Source: Coprococcus sp. | GTDB lineage: Bacteria; Bacillota; Clostridia; Lachnospirales; Lachnospiraceae | Reading direction: 5' to 3' | Length of the DNA: 64,000 nt | NCBI GenBank assembly: GCA_017935345.1 | Contig: JAGBHU010000050.1 | Location: 146,945 to 210,944 of the forward strand | In this document: piece by piece, positions 8,153 to 16,356 of the stretch | Layout: every line of letters starts with the position of its first letter | Numbering within the stretch: position 1 is the first letter of the stretch | Program-made: the position numbers and the translations under genes | Notes under the pieces: generated by a model | Told to the model about the DNA's origin: nothing | The model's input: the letters and a program-made list of their open reading frames with translations, nothing else | Databases searched by the model: none

Positions 8153-9390
8153 ATGCTGAAATAAAAAATCGGATAAAAGAAAGTGTATTACAGGATATGG
8201 ATATGGCGGGAGAAATAGAGGATGAAAGAGTCAGCCATATTATCAATCAATGTATTCTGAAATATGCCGGTAAAGAAAAGCTGAGTTTGCAGGATAAAAT
8301 GGAACTGAAACATGATTTGTTCAATTCTCTAAGGAGATTGGATATTTTGTCGGATTTGCTTTCGGATGAAGACATAACTGAAATCATGATAAACGGACAT
8401 GAAAATATTTTTGTTGAAAAAAACGGAAGACTTTTTCGATTTGATCAGAATTTTGAAAGTGAGGAGCGGTTTAAATCGGTTATACAGAATATTGTTTCAG
8501 GCTGTAACAGAGTGGTAAATGAAGCAAATCCTATTGTAGATGCCAGACTTACAGATGGCTCACGGGTAAATGTTGTTTTGCCGCCTGTGTCACTGGACGG
8601 TCCCGTAATGACAATACGAAAATTTCCCAAAGAAGCAATGACGATGGAGCAGCTTATTTATTTGGGAGCGGTGTCAACAGAGGTGGCTGCATTTTTAAGG
8701 CAATTAGTAATTGCGGGATATAACATATTTATTTCCGGTGGTACAGGGGCAGGCAAAACCACCTTTTTAAATGCTCTTTCCGGCTATATTCCAAAGGATG
8801 AGAGAATCATTACCATTGAAGATTCTGCGGAGCTTATGATAGAAGGGGTGGAAAATCTGGTAAGGCTTGAAGTCAGAAATGCAAATGTAGAAGGAGAAAA
8901 CGCCGTAACGATTCGTGATTTGATTAAATCCAGTCTGAGGATGAGACCGGACAGAATCATTGTCGGAGAGGTAAGAGATGCGGCTGCCATAGATATGCTT
9001 GCAGCCATGAATACAGGTCATGATGGAAGTCTCTCAACAGGCCATGCAAATTCATCAAAGGATATGGTCAGCAGACTTGAGACGATGGTGCTTATGGGCG
9101 CTGCTATGCCTGTAGAAGCTATCAGACAGCAAATAGCATCAGCAGTAGACGTGATTATTCATTTGGGCAGACTGCGGGATAAAAGTCGTAAAGTATTGGA
9201 GATTAGTGAGGTGGTAGGTATGTATCAAGGAGAAATACAGTTGAACAAACTGTATGAATATGTAGAAACGGACATGAACAAGGGGCAGATTAGAGGAAAT
9301 CTTCGTAAAATAAACGACTTACATAATATTACGAAGCTATGTTCAGCAGGATTTTTGAATGTAATCAGGGGGACATCATTTGAAGACTGA
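8149..9390 (+). CDS. tadA: Tad pilus assembly ATPase TadA/CpaF
   Basis: A secretion ATPase of the VirB11/CpaF family, about 413 residues, that powers Flp pilus assembly from the cytoplasm. It shows Walker A (SGGTGAGKTT), the Asp box (ITIEDSAEL), Walker B region (MRPDRIIVGEVRDAAAIDML) and the His box (STGHANS). The stretch upstream of ATG 8197 continues a plausible CpaF N-terminus (NAEIKNRIKESVLQDMD) back to CTG 8149, which stands eight bases after GAGGTG and overlaps the stop of the preceding gene by four bases. ATG 8197 has no comparable ribosome site. The start is thus probably CTG, coupled to the TadZ gene. Confidence 0.88.
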   Translation: MNAEIKNRIKESVLQDMDMAGEIEDERVSHIINQCILKYAGKEKLSLQDKMELKHDLFNSLRRLDILSDLLSDEDITEIMINGHENIFVEKNGRLFRFDQNFESEERFKSVIQNIVSGCNRVVNEANPIVDARLTDGSRVNVVLPPVSLDGPVMTIRKFPKEAMTMEQLIYLGAVSTEVAAFLRQLVIAGYNIFISGGTGAGKTTFLNALSGYIPKDERIITIEDSAELMIEGVENLVRLEVRNANVEGENAVTIRDLIKSSLRMRPDRIIVGEVRDAAAIDMLAAMNTGHDGSLSTGHANSSKDMVSRLETMVLMGAAMPVEAIRQQIASAVDVIIHLGRLRDKSRKVLEISEVVGMYQGEIQLNKLYEYVETDMNKGQIRGNLRKINDLHNITKLCSAGFLNVIRGTSFED

Positions 9391-10123
9391 TTATCGAAAA
9401 TATAAGATGAAGAAAAAAGAGATAATTGCATGCATTACAGTTTGTTCCGTAATAGTTAGCCTGATAAGTATTTTATTTTACAATTCGCTTTTTCCATGTG
9501 TTTTTCTGTATCCATGTGAGATATTTTTTATAAAGCTTCATGCCGGTTATCTGAGACAAAAGAGACAAAGAAAACTACGGCTTGAGTTTAAGGAAATGAT
9601 AGAAGCGCTGGCTGCCAATATGAGCGCCGGTTATTCGTTGGAAACAGCATTTCATTATGTCTATGAAGAAATGTCCGGTATTTATAAGGGCGAAAGTGAT
9701 ATAGAAAAGGAGTTACTTATCATAAAAAAGGGAATACAGTTAAATAACAGTATTGAACTTTTACTTGAGGATTTTGGCTTGCGTTCAGGGGTTTCTGATA
9801 TAAAAGAATTTGCTGAGGTAATTGCAGTTGCAAAAAAGACAGGGGGGAATATTGTAAAGATAATCAAGAAAACCTCTGAAAATATAAGGAGAAAACAGGA
9901 GGTGGAAAGTGAAATCGCTACAATGGTGGCAGCGAAAAAGATGGAGCAACGTATTATGAGTATGATGCCGTGCTGTATCGTTCTTTATATGCGGATTGCT
10001 AATAAGGGATATATGAACACATTGTATGGAAATGCAGCAGGGATATTTATAATGACAACATGTCTTTTGGTGATGATTGGTGCGATATGTTGGGGGAGAC
10101 GGATTGTGGACATTGAGGTTTAA
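9380..10123 (+). CDS. tadB: Tad inner-membrane platform protein TadB (T2SSF domain)
   Basis: A 247-residue polytopic membrane protein with an N-terminal helix pair, a cytoplasmic T2SSF-type domain (LEFKEMIEALAANMSAGYSLETAF), and C-terminal helices near LLVMIGAICW. It would form the membrane platform together with TadC. The start is TTG 9380, eight bases after AGGGGGA, and it overlaps the end of the ATPase gene by eleven bases, consistent with translational coupling. It is slightly shorter than many TadB proteins. Confidence 0.82.
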   Translation: MKTDYRKYKMKKKEIIACITVCSVIVSLISILFYNSLFPCVFLYPCEIFFIKLHAGYLRQKRQRKLRLEFKEMIEALAANMSAGYSLETAFHYVYEEMSGIYKGESDIEKELLIIKKGIQLNNSIELLLEDFGLRSGVSDIKEFAEVIAVAKKTGGNIVKIIKKTSENIRRKQEVESEIATMVAAKKMEQRIMSMMPCCIVLYMRIANKGYMNTLYGNAAGIFIMTTCLLVMIGAICWGRRIVDIEV

Positions 10124-11489
10124 AGGATTGAAAAGAAATAGGGATATATTGATATGGGTATCTGAGAAAATTTACAATTTCATATTAAGATTCACAGATA
10201 TGTCAGAGCTGCAAAAATGCTTTAGAAGTTTGAATGTGGTGTCGGAGAAGGAGCTTGAACGCAAATGCAGATTATATTTTTTAACAGTAATCAAGAAAGT
10301 GTTATTAATCTTTATGATTACGATTGCGGCTGTAGGAATATTTGCGGTACTGAAGCACAGAAAAAATCAGGAAATAGTGATTGACAGAGGCAGTTATGAT
10401 ACCGATATTGAAGAGCTGGAGCTTCAGACAAATATTGATGATAAGGAGTACAGCTTTATTGTTGATGTACTGCCTGTAGAATATGAGCCTGCGGATATGG
10501 GGGAAGTATTTGACAAGGGTTTTGAATATATAGAAAATGTATATCTTGGTAAAAATACTTCCAAGGATAATATCGTAACTGATTTGAACCTTATCTCGTA
10601 TATAGATGAATTGGGACTTACGGTTAAATGGACATCATATCGTTATGAGATAATAAATAATGCAGGAAGGATAACCGAAGAGATTTTGGGGAAACCGGTT
10701 CATGTAGAACTTGTGGCAGAACTTTCTTACAAGGATTACAGCAAAAAGAAAAACTATACACTTACAGTAATGGGAAGACCTGTTTCGCATGCAGAGAGGG
10801 TCATAAATGGAATAAAAAGCTATATAAATAAGCTTCAATTGGCAAACATAAATGAACGCCAAATCAAGCTGCCGTCTGAAATAGATGGATACCAGATAAT
10901 TGGTGTAAGAAAGGATAATGTAACCATTTCTATTTTATTACTCGGAACAGTGCTTGCCGCACTGATAATAACAAAAAGCTTTTCTGATTTAAAAGAGGGG
11001 AATCGGCAAAGGAATAAAATCCTTCTACAGAGATATCCTGAATTTGTCGATAAACTTTCACTTTATATGGGAGCCGGACTGTCTGTTCGTGGAGCATTAT
11101 ATAAAATAGCAAATACTTCAAATAGAAATTCTGAAAGCAGTAAAACCGTTCGGAATCAATATTCAAATATATTAGAGGATGAAATCAAGTACACGCTGAA
11201 TGAAATATCATCAGGCATCTCTGAAGGACAGGCATATATCAATCTTGGTCATAGATTAAAGCTTTCTGTTTATCTGAAATTGACTTCATTATTATCACAA
11301 AATGTAAAAAAAGGAACAAAAGATGTGCTGCAAATGTTAGCTGAGGAAGAGGAAAGTTCTCTTTTGTTAAAACGTGAGCTGGCAAAGAAGAAGGGTGAAG
11401 AGGCAGGAACAAAGCTACTATTTCCAATGATGCTTTTATTGGGAACGGTGTTGGTTATTGTGATGCTTCCTGCACTTATGAATTTTTAA
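10104..11489 (+). CDS. tadC: Tad platform protein TadC-like (T2SSF domain)
   Basis: A 461-residue membrane protein. The C-terminal third carries a T2SSF-like domain (YPEFVDKLSLYMGAGLSVRGALYKIA, then YINLGHRL) and a terminal helix LLLGTVLVIVMLPALM. Between an N-terminal helix and this domain lies a roughly 180-residue extracytoplasmic segment, which is larger than in proteobacterial TadC. The start TTG 10104 follows GGGGGAG and overlaps tadB by 20 bases; TTG 10113 is an alternative. It should dimerise with TadB to anchor the pilus machine. Confidence 0.78.
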   Translation: MWTLRFKGLKRNRDILIWVSEKIYNFILRFTDMSELQKCFRSLNVVSEKELERKCRLYFLTVIKKVLLIFMITIAAVGIFAVLKHRKNQEIVIDRGSYDTDIEELELQTNIDDKEYSFIVDVLPVEYEPADMGEVFDKGFEYIENVYLGKNTSKDNIVTDLNLISYIDELGLTVKWTSYRYEIINNAGRITEEILGKPVHVELVAELSYKDYSKKKNYTLTVMGRPVSHAERVINGIKSYINKLQLANINERQIKLPSEIDGYQIIGVRKDNVTISILLLGTVLAALIITKSFSDLKEGNRQRNKILLQRYPEFVDKLSLYMGAGLSVRGALYKIANTSNRNSESSKTVRNQYSNILEDEIKYTLNEISSGISEGQAYINLGHRLKLSVYLKLTSLLSQNVKKGTKDVLQMLAEEEESSLLLKRELAKKKGEEAGTKLLFPMMLLLGTVLVIVMLPALMNF

Positions 11490-11509
11490 CAGACAAGGAG
11501 AGATGTATT

Positions 11510-11680
11510 ATGAAAAAAGTAAATGAATTTTTAAAGGATGATGCAGGAATGGGTGTTGTCGAGATATTGCTTATCATCGTGGTATTGATTGCCATGGTTA
11601 TTATTTTTCAGGAGCAGATAACAGATTTGGTAAATCATATATGGCGCTCAATAGGGAAGAGTGCAAAAAAGATATATTAG
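11510..11680 (+). CDS. flp: Flp-type (type IVb) major pilin
   Basis: A 56-residue protein. It has a short charged leader (MKKVNEFLKDDAGMG) followed by VVEILLIIVVLIAMVII, the hydrophobic polymerisation helix with Glu at position 5 of the mature protein. Cleavage would occur in front of or within the Gly-Met-Gly-Val segment, by the prepilin peptidase encoded upstream. The start is ATG with AAGGAGA nine bases before, the most conventional initiation signal in the locus, which suits a highly expressed structural subunit. Confidence 0.88.
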   Translation: MKKVNEFLKDDAGMGVVEILLIIVVLIAMVIIFQEQITDLVNHIWRSIGKSAKKIY

Positions 11681-11733
11681 ACGTCTATAGAAAGTTATTT
11701 GTAAAAAACACAGAATTGATTGGGGGCATTTGT

Positions 11734-13185
11734 GTGAATAACAGAGGACAAATTACGGTATTCTTAAGCCTGATTATGACAGCAATGCTGTTGATTGGAT
11801 TAACTGCTTTAGAGGTTGTACGGATCAATATGGGAAAGGCAGTATTTGCTTATGGGGCAAACGGTGCGATGGAAGATTTGAAAGCAGGATATGTTACGGA
11901 GCTTTTTGAGAACTATCATCTTATCTTCCTTGACGGAACATTCGGAGGGCAGGGGGAAGCTGCTATGGAACAGCAGGTAATTGAATACATGGAATATACG
12001 CTGAGTCAGGGCGGTTATTCTGGTATTGGAATAGAAGATGTAGTGCTTACCGGTACTGTAGGAGTTCTTGAGGAAAAATGTAAGCCGCTTAAAAATGAAA
12101 TTATAGAGTATATGAAATTGTATTCAGAGGTTTCGGCTGTTGAAAATTTGATAGAAGTGATAACAAATAGTGGTGATGCTTCGGAAGATGCACAGTATGC
12201 TGTTCAAACAGGAAAAACGGAAGAAAATGATAGCAAAAGCGACTGGGAAGGTGATGACCCAAGGGATATTTTGAAAGAGAGTACAAGGAACGGATTGCTT
12301 ACATTGGTTACGCCTGACGGAGCAACACCTTCTAAAAACGAATTTGATATGGAAAATTATCCATCGAAGAAACAGGGAATATCAGAGGAAGAAGATACGG
12401 AAATCAATTTTGAGAATATAGATTTGTTAGAATCCCAGCTTGGAACATCTGATTATGATTGTATATTGCCGCTTCAGGAGAATTATTATGGAATAGCCTA
12501 TGGGTTAGAATGCTTTGACTATTATACCTGTAAAAAAGATTATAACAATCCGATGGAATGTGAAGTCGAATATCTTATTTGTGGTAAAAATAGTGATTAC
12601 GAAAATCTGTCATCTGTTGTAAATAAAATAATTCTTCATCGCCTGCCATTTAACTTTATCTATCTTATAACAGATAAATCCAGACTTGCCAAGATAGAAA
12701 CAATAGCAATAACGCTTTCCCTTATTCCGGGGGTTTCTTATGCCGCAGTTAAATATTTACTGATAGGATGCTGGTCTTATGCCGAAACCATTGTGGAGAT
12801 TAAATCTTTACTTGCAGGCAATAAGATACCCTACATAAAAACTGCCGAAACATGGCTTACGGATATTGAAAATCTTGGGAATATAGGAAACATAGAAAGT
12901 CTTGATTATGAAGGTGCGGCAGGGATTGATTACAAAGGATTTCTGATGATTCTTATGGCAGAGCATATTGACAGGTTGTATTACAGAATGGCAGATATCA
13001 TTCAGCTGAATATGAGACAGCTTGATGAGCATTTTCTGATGGAAAATATGCTTTATGCATGGACGTTGGAAATAAGCGGGTCAGGCAGTAAAAAATATAT
13101 GTCATTTATAAAGTCACGGGATAATGTTGATACCGTAGATGACAGTGTGTATCAATACAACATTTCAATGCAGGCAGGCTATTAG
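11734..13185 (+). CDS. TadG-like/DUF5702-type envelope protein of the Tad locus
   Basis: A 483-residue protein whose N-terminus (NNRGQITVFLSLIMTAMLLIGLTALEVVR) is the pilin-like leader and helix seen in large Tad-locus proteins. The rest is a long external domain with an acidic, low-complexity segment about residues 155-240. GTG 11734 is chosen because it places the pilin-like helix right at the N-terminus and follows GGGGG. An in-frame ATG at 11641 lies inside the flp gene and has no ribosome site. It is probably a minor, high-mass pseudopilin or pilus-associated surface protein. Confidence 0.65.
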   Translation: MNNRGQITVFLSLIMTAMLLIGLTALEVVRINMGKAVFAYGANGAMEDLKAGYVTELFENYHLIFLDGTFGGQGEAAMEQQVIEYMEYTLSQGGYSGIGIEDVVLTGTVGVLEEKCKPLKNEIIEYMKLYSEVSAVENLIEVITNSGDASEDAQYAVQTGKTEENDSKSDWEGDDPRDILKESTRNGLLTLVTPDGATPSKNEFDMENYPSKKQGISEEEDTEINFENIDLLESQLGTSDYDCILPLQENYYGIAYGLECFDYYTCKKDYNNPMECEVEYLICGKNSDYENLSSVVNKIILHRLPFNFIYLITDKSRLAKIETIAITLSLIPGVSYAAVKYLLIGCWSYAETIVEIKSLLAGNKIPYIKTAETWLTDIENLGNIGNIESLDYEGAAGIDYKGFLMILMAEHIDRLYYRMADIIQLNMRQLDEHFLMENMLYAWTLEISGSGSKKYMSFIKSRDNVDTVDDSVYQYNISMQAGY

Positions 13186-13206
13186 CTTAGGAAAGGTGGG
13201 TGCTGT

Positions 13207-14121
13207 ATGTCCTCTTATTGTTCAGATAAAAAACATAATAGAAAAAATGGAAAAATGCCTCTCCAAGCACATACCCATTTCAAAAAGTCATTAAAACTTC
13301 AAATGCTCAATAAGAGGATGTGCAGGACTCACCTTTCTGAAAATAATTCAGGCAGCGCCACCGTGGAAGCAACATTGATACTGCCGATATTTATATTTGC
13401 GATGCTGTTTATTTACCATCTGGGTGGTGTATTGTGTACCAAGGCAGTTGTGTATGAAGCAATGCAGGAAACCGCGGCATATTTGGCTGAATATACTTAT
13501 TTTTACAATAAAACATCCGATATAGCAGAAGCTGAGTATCAGGATCGTTTCACAGGAACAGCTATCAATGCAGCGACAGCTACCGGAAAACTGTCAGATT
13601 ATATTGATGATATGGATTTGGTTGATGCATATGTGACAGATGGTGCCGCCGGAATTATATTTGTCAAGACGGAACTTGATTCATCAAATAATTATATATA
13701 TATGGAGCTTGTATATCAGGTTCAAGTGAATGTTCCGTTTTTTGGGACATTTCAGACAACAATAAAAGAACAAATACGTCAAAGGGCATATTTGGGGAAG
13801 TGTATGATACCTGAATCCATAGAGGATGAATATGTGTACATAGCAGAAAATCAATCGGTATATCACACCACAAGGAAATGTTATCATATCAGTCTTGCGG
13901 TAAAAACGGTAAATGCTTCTAATCTTCCTGCTCAATATGAAAATCTGTCTCCCTGTGAGCTTTGTGTAAAAAACGGTGTAGTAAAAAGTATTTTGTATGT
14001 GACGGATGAAGGAGAACGGTATCATTATTCGAGGCTGTGCAGAGGATTAAAGAGAACCGTATATAGGGTGAAGAAAAGTGATTACCAGTATTTGCCGGCA
14101 TGTAGTTATTGCGGAAATTAG
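13207..14121 (+). CDS. TadE-like pseudopilin with duplicated Cys/His C-terminal motif
   Basis: A 304-residue protein. After about 45 polar residues comes a TadE-like segment NSGSATVEATLILPIFIFAMLF, a pilin-type helix with its Glu. The C-terminal 100 residues contain two copies of a short module: a Tyr-His, then Cys, then a terminal Cys-x-x-Cys (VYHTTRKC ... PCELC, and RYHYSRLC ... PACSYC). This pattern resembles the small motif with YHxxxC and PCxxC found in various bacterial surface proteins and nucleases, and may bind metal or form disulfides. ATG 13207 has AAAGGTGGG upstream. Confidence 0.72.
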   Translation: MSSYCSDKKHNRKNGKMPLQAHTHFKKSLKLQMLNKRMCRTHLSENNSGSATVEATLILPIFIFAMLFIYHLGGVLCTKAVVYEAMQETAAYLAEYTYFYNKTSDIAEAEYQDRFTGTAINAATATGKLSDYIDDMDLVDAYVTDGAAGIIFVKTELDSSNNYIYMELVYQVQVNVPFFGTFQTTIKEQIRQRAYLGKCMIPESIEDEYVYIAENQSVYHTTRKCYHISLAVKTVNASNLPAQYENLSPCELCVKNGVVKSILYVTDEGERYHYSRLCRGLKRTVYRVKKSDYQYLPACSYCGN

Positions 14122-14152
14122 CAGCCAAATTTTAAAATAGGAGCGTTTGATA

Positions 14153-14680
14153 TTGAGGAATCGTAAAAAAAGCAGAATTAAAAATATAGGCAGGAGCCTG
14201 ATAAGAAATACAAATGCAGGCAGCATCATTATAGAAATGTGTTTTATAGCACCGATTCTAATAGGCGTGATATTCCTTTTCATTAGTTTGTTTATGATAC
14301 GGATGAATAAGGGGATTGCAATGGGGGAAGCTTATCAGTCACTGTATACAAAGGAAGCATTCATGATTCATTCGGGGCAGACTTATAAGCCGGATATGGA
14401 AAGTGAGTTAGAAAGTAATGCAAATCAAATGATGAAACTCGCAAAAGGAATTACTGTAGAAATAAAGGAAAACAGGAAACGTAATAATGTTATTCATAAC
14501 CTTGAGAGCTTTCATGTTGGGGAATTTGCGATAAAGATAAGTTATGAAAATATTATGAAAGGGGTTATTGGACAGGGGGATCATGCTTTACGAGATAGTT
14601 ATGAAGCAAGGCAGGAAATCAGAGATACAAGCAATCAGTTAAGGAGGTGGCAGATTTTTGGAGATCAGTTATCGGACTGA
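14153..14680 (+). CDS. TadE-like pseudopilin
   Basis: A 175-residue protein. A basic N-terminus is followed by NAGSIIIEMCFIAPILIGVIFLFISLF, a pilin-like helix with Glu near its start, and a soluble external domain. TTG 14153 is preferred because TAGGAG is nine bases before it; TTG 14147 is too close to that site. It is likely a minor pseudopilin processed by the locus prepilin peptidase. Its end overlaps the next gene by 23 bases. Confidence 0.65.
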   Translation: MRNRKKSRIKNIGRSLIRNTNAGSIIIEMCFIAPILIGVIFLFISLFMIRMNKGIAMGEAYQSLYTKEAFMIHSGQTYKPDMESELESNANQMMKLAKGITVEIKENRKRNNVIHNLESFHVGEFAIKISYENIMKGVIGQGDHALRDSYEARQEIRDTSNQLRRWQIFGDQLSD

Positions 14681-16166
14681 CGGGATAAACTCATATATGG
14701 TTTTAGATGATACATCATTATCGCCGGATTCTTATGAGGTAAATATGATTAGTAACAATAATATAGAGGGGCTTTTGCCATTTGAATTTAGAAGTCTTAA
14801 TGAAACAAGAATGATTTATTATAGGATCAATGGATATGTCCAATTAACAGAGCTTATACAGGGAGAAGTTCTTGCAATGGAATATCTGGCTGATCTGTTT
14901 CTTCATATCATAAAGCTGATTCATGATATGAGTATGTATATGCTTCAGCCTGATAATCTGATAATCAATATAAAAAATGTGTATTTTAATTCTTCGGACA
15001 AAAGGTTTGGATTTGTTTTTTGTCCCAATTATGAAACGGATATACGCAGACAGTTGAAAAGCCTGACAGAGGAATGTATGAAACTTGTAAATCATAAGGA
15101 TCGTCAGGCTGTAGATATGGCATATGGAATCTATGATATCGTTTCGAAACCCAATTATGATATTCAGGAAATTCAAAATTATATAGGTTCTTTCAGGAAA
15201 GCAACTTTACGTTCCCAAAGCACGGAGAAAGAAAACAGTAGTATTTCAACGGTAAATGCGACAAAATCACATGAAACATCGTATCGCTACAATGAACAAA
15301 AGCAGCTTATGGATATGTTGTTTTCCAAGGATTCGGATATCGTGTATGTAGAACCGGATAAGTCTTTTGCAAATAACAGGAAACGAATAAAAGAACATGT
15401 AGCTTCAGAGAAAAAAGAAATAAAATGGAATTATAAGAAAATATGTATTATTGCAATCATCGTTACAGGTATTGTAGGCATTGTTATAGCATTGATACAG
15501 TTTAAAAGCACGTATCACGTAGAATATGTAAAACTCCTGATGGGGGTTCTTATGTTGATGGCTATAGAATGTTTTGTATATTTGCAGTTGGGTAAACAGG
15601 ATACGGATAAGAAGGAGGAGCTTTTGAAATTTACAGAGGATAAGTTTAATTCCGATGAAACATTGTTTGAAAGGATAGACAGGAACAAATTACAGATAGA
15701 GGTTTCGAAAGTACCAAAGTTGTCAGATGACCTTGAAGCCGGTACTGATATTCTAAATGCGGAAGAGGATACGGTATTATTAATAGAGGATGGAGCAAAT
15801 ACAACAGTGCTCAGGGATGGTGAAGAAAATAATATTGTATTTAATCATGAGCAAAAGCATTTGAAAACCTATCGATTGATTCCATGCATGCAGGATTGTT
15901 CAGATTCTATAGATATATATTCCGCAACTGTTATCATAGGCCGTGATAAAACAAAGGCAAACTATGTTATAGATAATCAGACAGTAAGCCGGCTTCACGC
16001 AAAGGCATATACAAGAAATAATCATTTAATTATCGAAGATATGAATTCTACAAATGGAACATACATCAATGATTGCGCTGTAAAAAACGGTCAGCCGGTT
16101 ATCGCTGATAAAGGGGATATTGTAAGCTTTGGCAATATCCGTTATAGCGTGGCAACAGAAATATAG
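14658..16166 (+). CDS. FHA-domain membrane protein of the Tad locus (DUF6382-like)
   Basis: A 502-residue protein. The first 180 residues resemble the DUF6382-type, pseudo-kinase-like region found with Tad genes in Clostridia. Two transmembrane helices follow (about 258-280 and 288-310). The C-terminal 90 residues are an FHA phosphothreonine-binding domain, with GRD, SRLHA and NSTNGTYIN motifs. It may link Ser/Thr phosphorylation to pilus activity; no kinase gene is adjacent. The TTG start at 14658 follows AAGGAGGTGG. Confidence 0.8.
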   Translation: MEISYRTDGINSYMVLDDTSLSPDSYEVNMISNNNIEGLLPFEFRSLNETRMIYYRINGYVQLTELIQGEVLAMEYLADLFLHIIKLIHDMSMYMLQPDNLIINIKNVYFNSSDKRFGFVFCPNYETDIRRQLKSLTEECMKLVNHKDRQAVDMAYGIYDIVSKPNYDIQEIQNYIGSFRKATLRSQSTEKENSSISTVNATKSHETSYRYNEQKQLMDMLFSKDSDIVYVEPDKSFANNRKRIKEHVASEKKEIKWNYKKICIIAIIVTGIVGIVIALIQFKSTYHVEYVKLLMGVLMLMAIECFVYLQLGKQDTDKKEELLKFTEDKFNSDETLFERIDRNKLQIEVSKVPKLSDDLEAGTDILNAEEDTVLLIEDGANTTVLRDGEENNIVFNHEQKHLKTYRLIPCMQDCSDSIDIYSATVIIGRDKTKANYVIDNQTVSRLHAKAYTRNNHLIIEDMNSTNGTYINDCAVKNGQPVIADKGDIVSFGNIRYSVATEI

Positions 16167-16187
16167 TAGAAAACAGAGTTGTATAGG

Positions 16188-16217
16188 AATAAGGGGTTTT
16201 GAAACCTCTTATTTTAT
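16188..16217 (+). terminator. probable terminator of the Tad locus
   Basis: AATAAGGGGTTT pairs with AAACCTCTTATT around a two- to four-base loop with one G-U pair, followed by TTATGCG. The T run is short. Confidence 0.6.
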
Positions 16218-16284
16218 GCGTTAAAAGTGTGTGGGTAAAATAAAATCCCTAATTTTTATATTCTTTTTAATGCAGAATAACTCA

Positions 16285-16313
16285 TTGATATAAAACCGCT
16301 TTTCAGATATAAT
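16285..16313 (+). promoter_or_regulatory. sigma-A-type promoter for dnaX-ybaB-recR
   Basis: TTGATA (16285-16290) and TATAAT (16308-16313) are separated by exactly 17 bp, about 45 bp before the dnaX start. Confidence 0.7.
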
Positions 16314-16356
16314 ATAATGTAGTGTGATGATAGATTGAAATTCGGAGGAACGTACC

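Noticed and set aside
11641..11733. N-terminal extension of the TadG-like gene starting at ATG 11641
   Set aside because: It overlaps the 3' end of the flp pilin gene in another frame, lacks a ribosome site, and would bury the pilin-like leader helix inside the protein.
16167..16356. Signal recognition particle RNA gene upstream of dnaX
   Set aside because: The SRP RNA gene lies here in some Firmicutes, but no GGGTG-type SRP core or GNAR tetraloop stem was found in this short gap.
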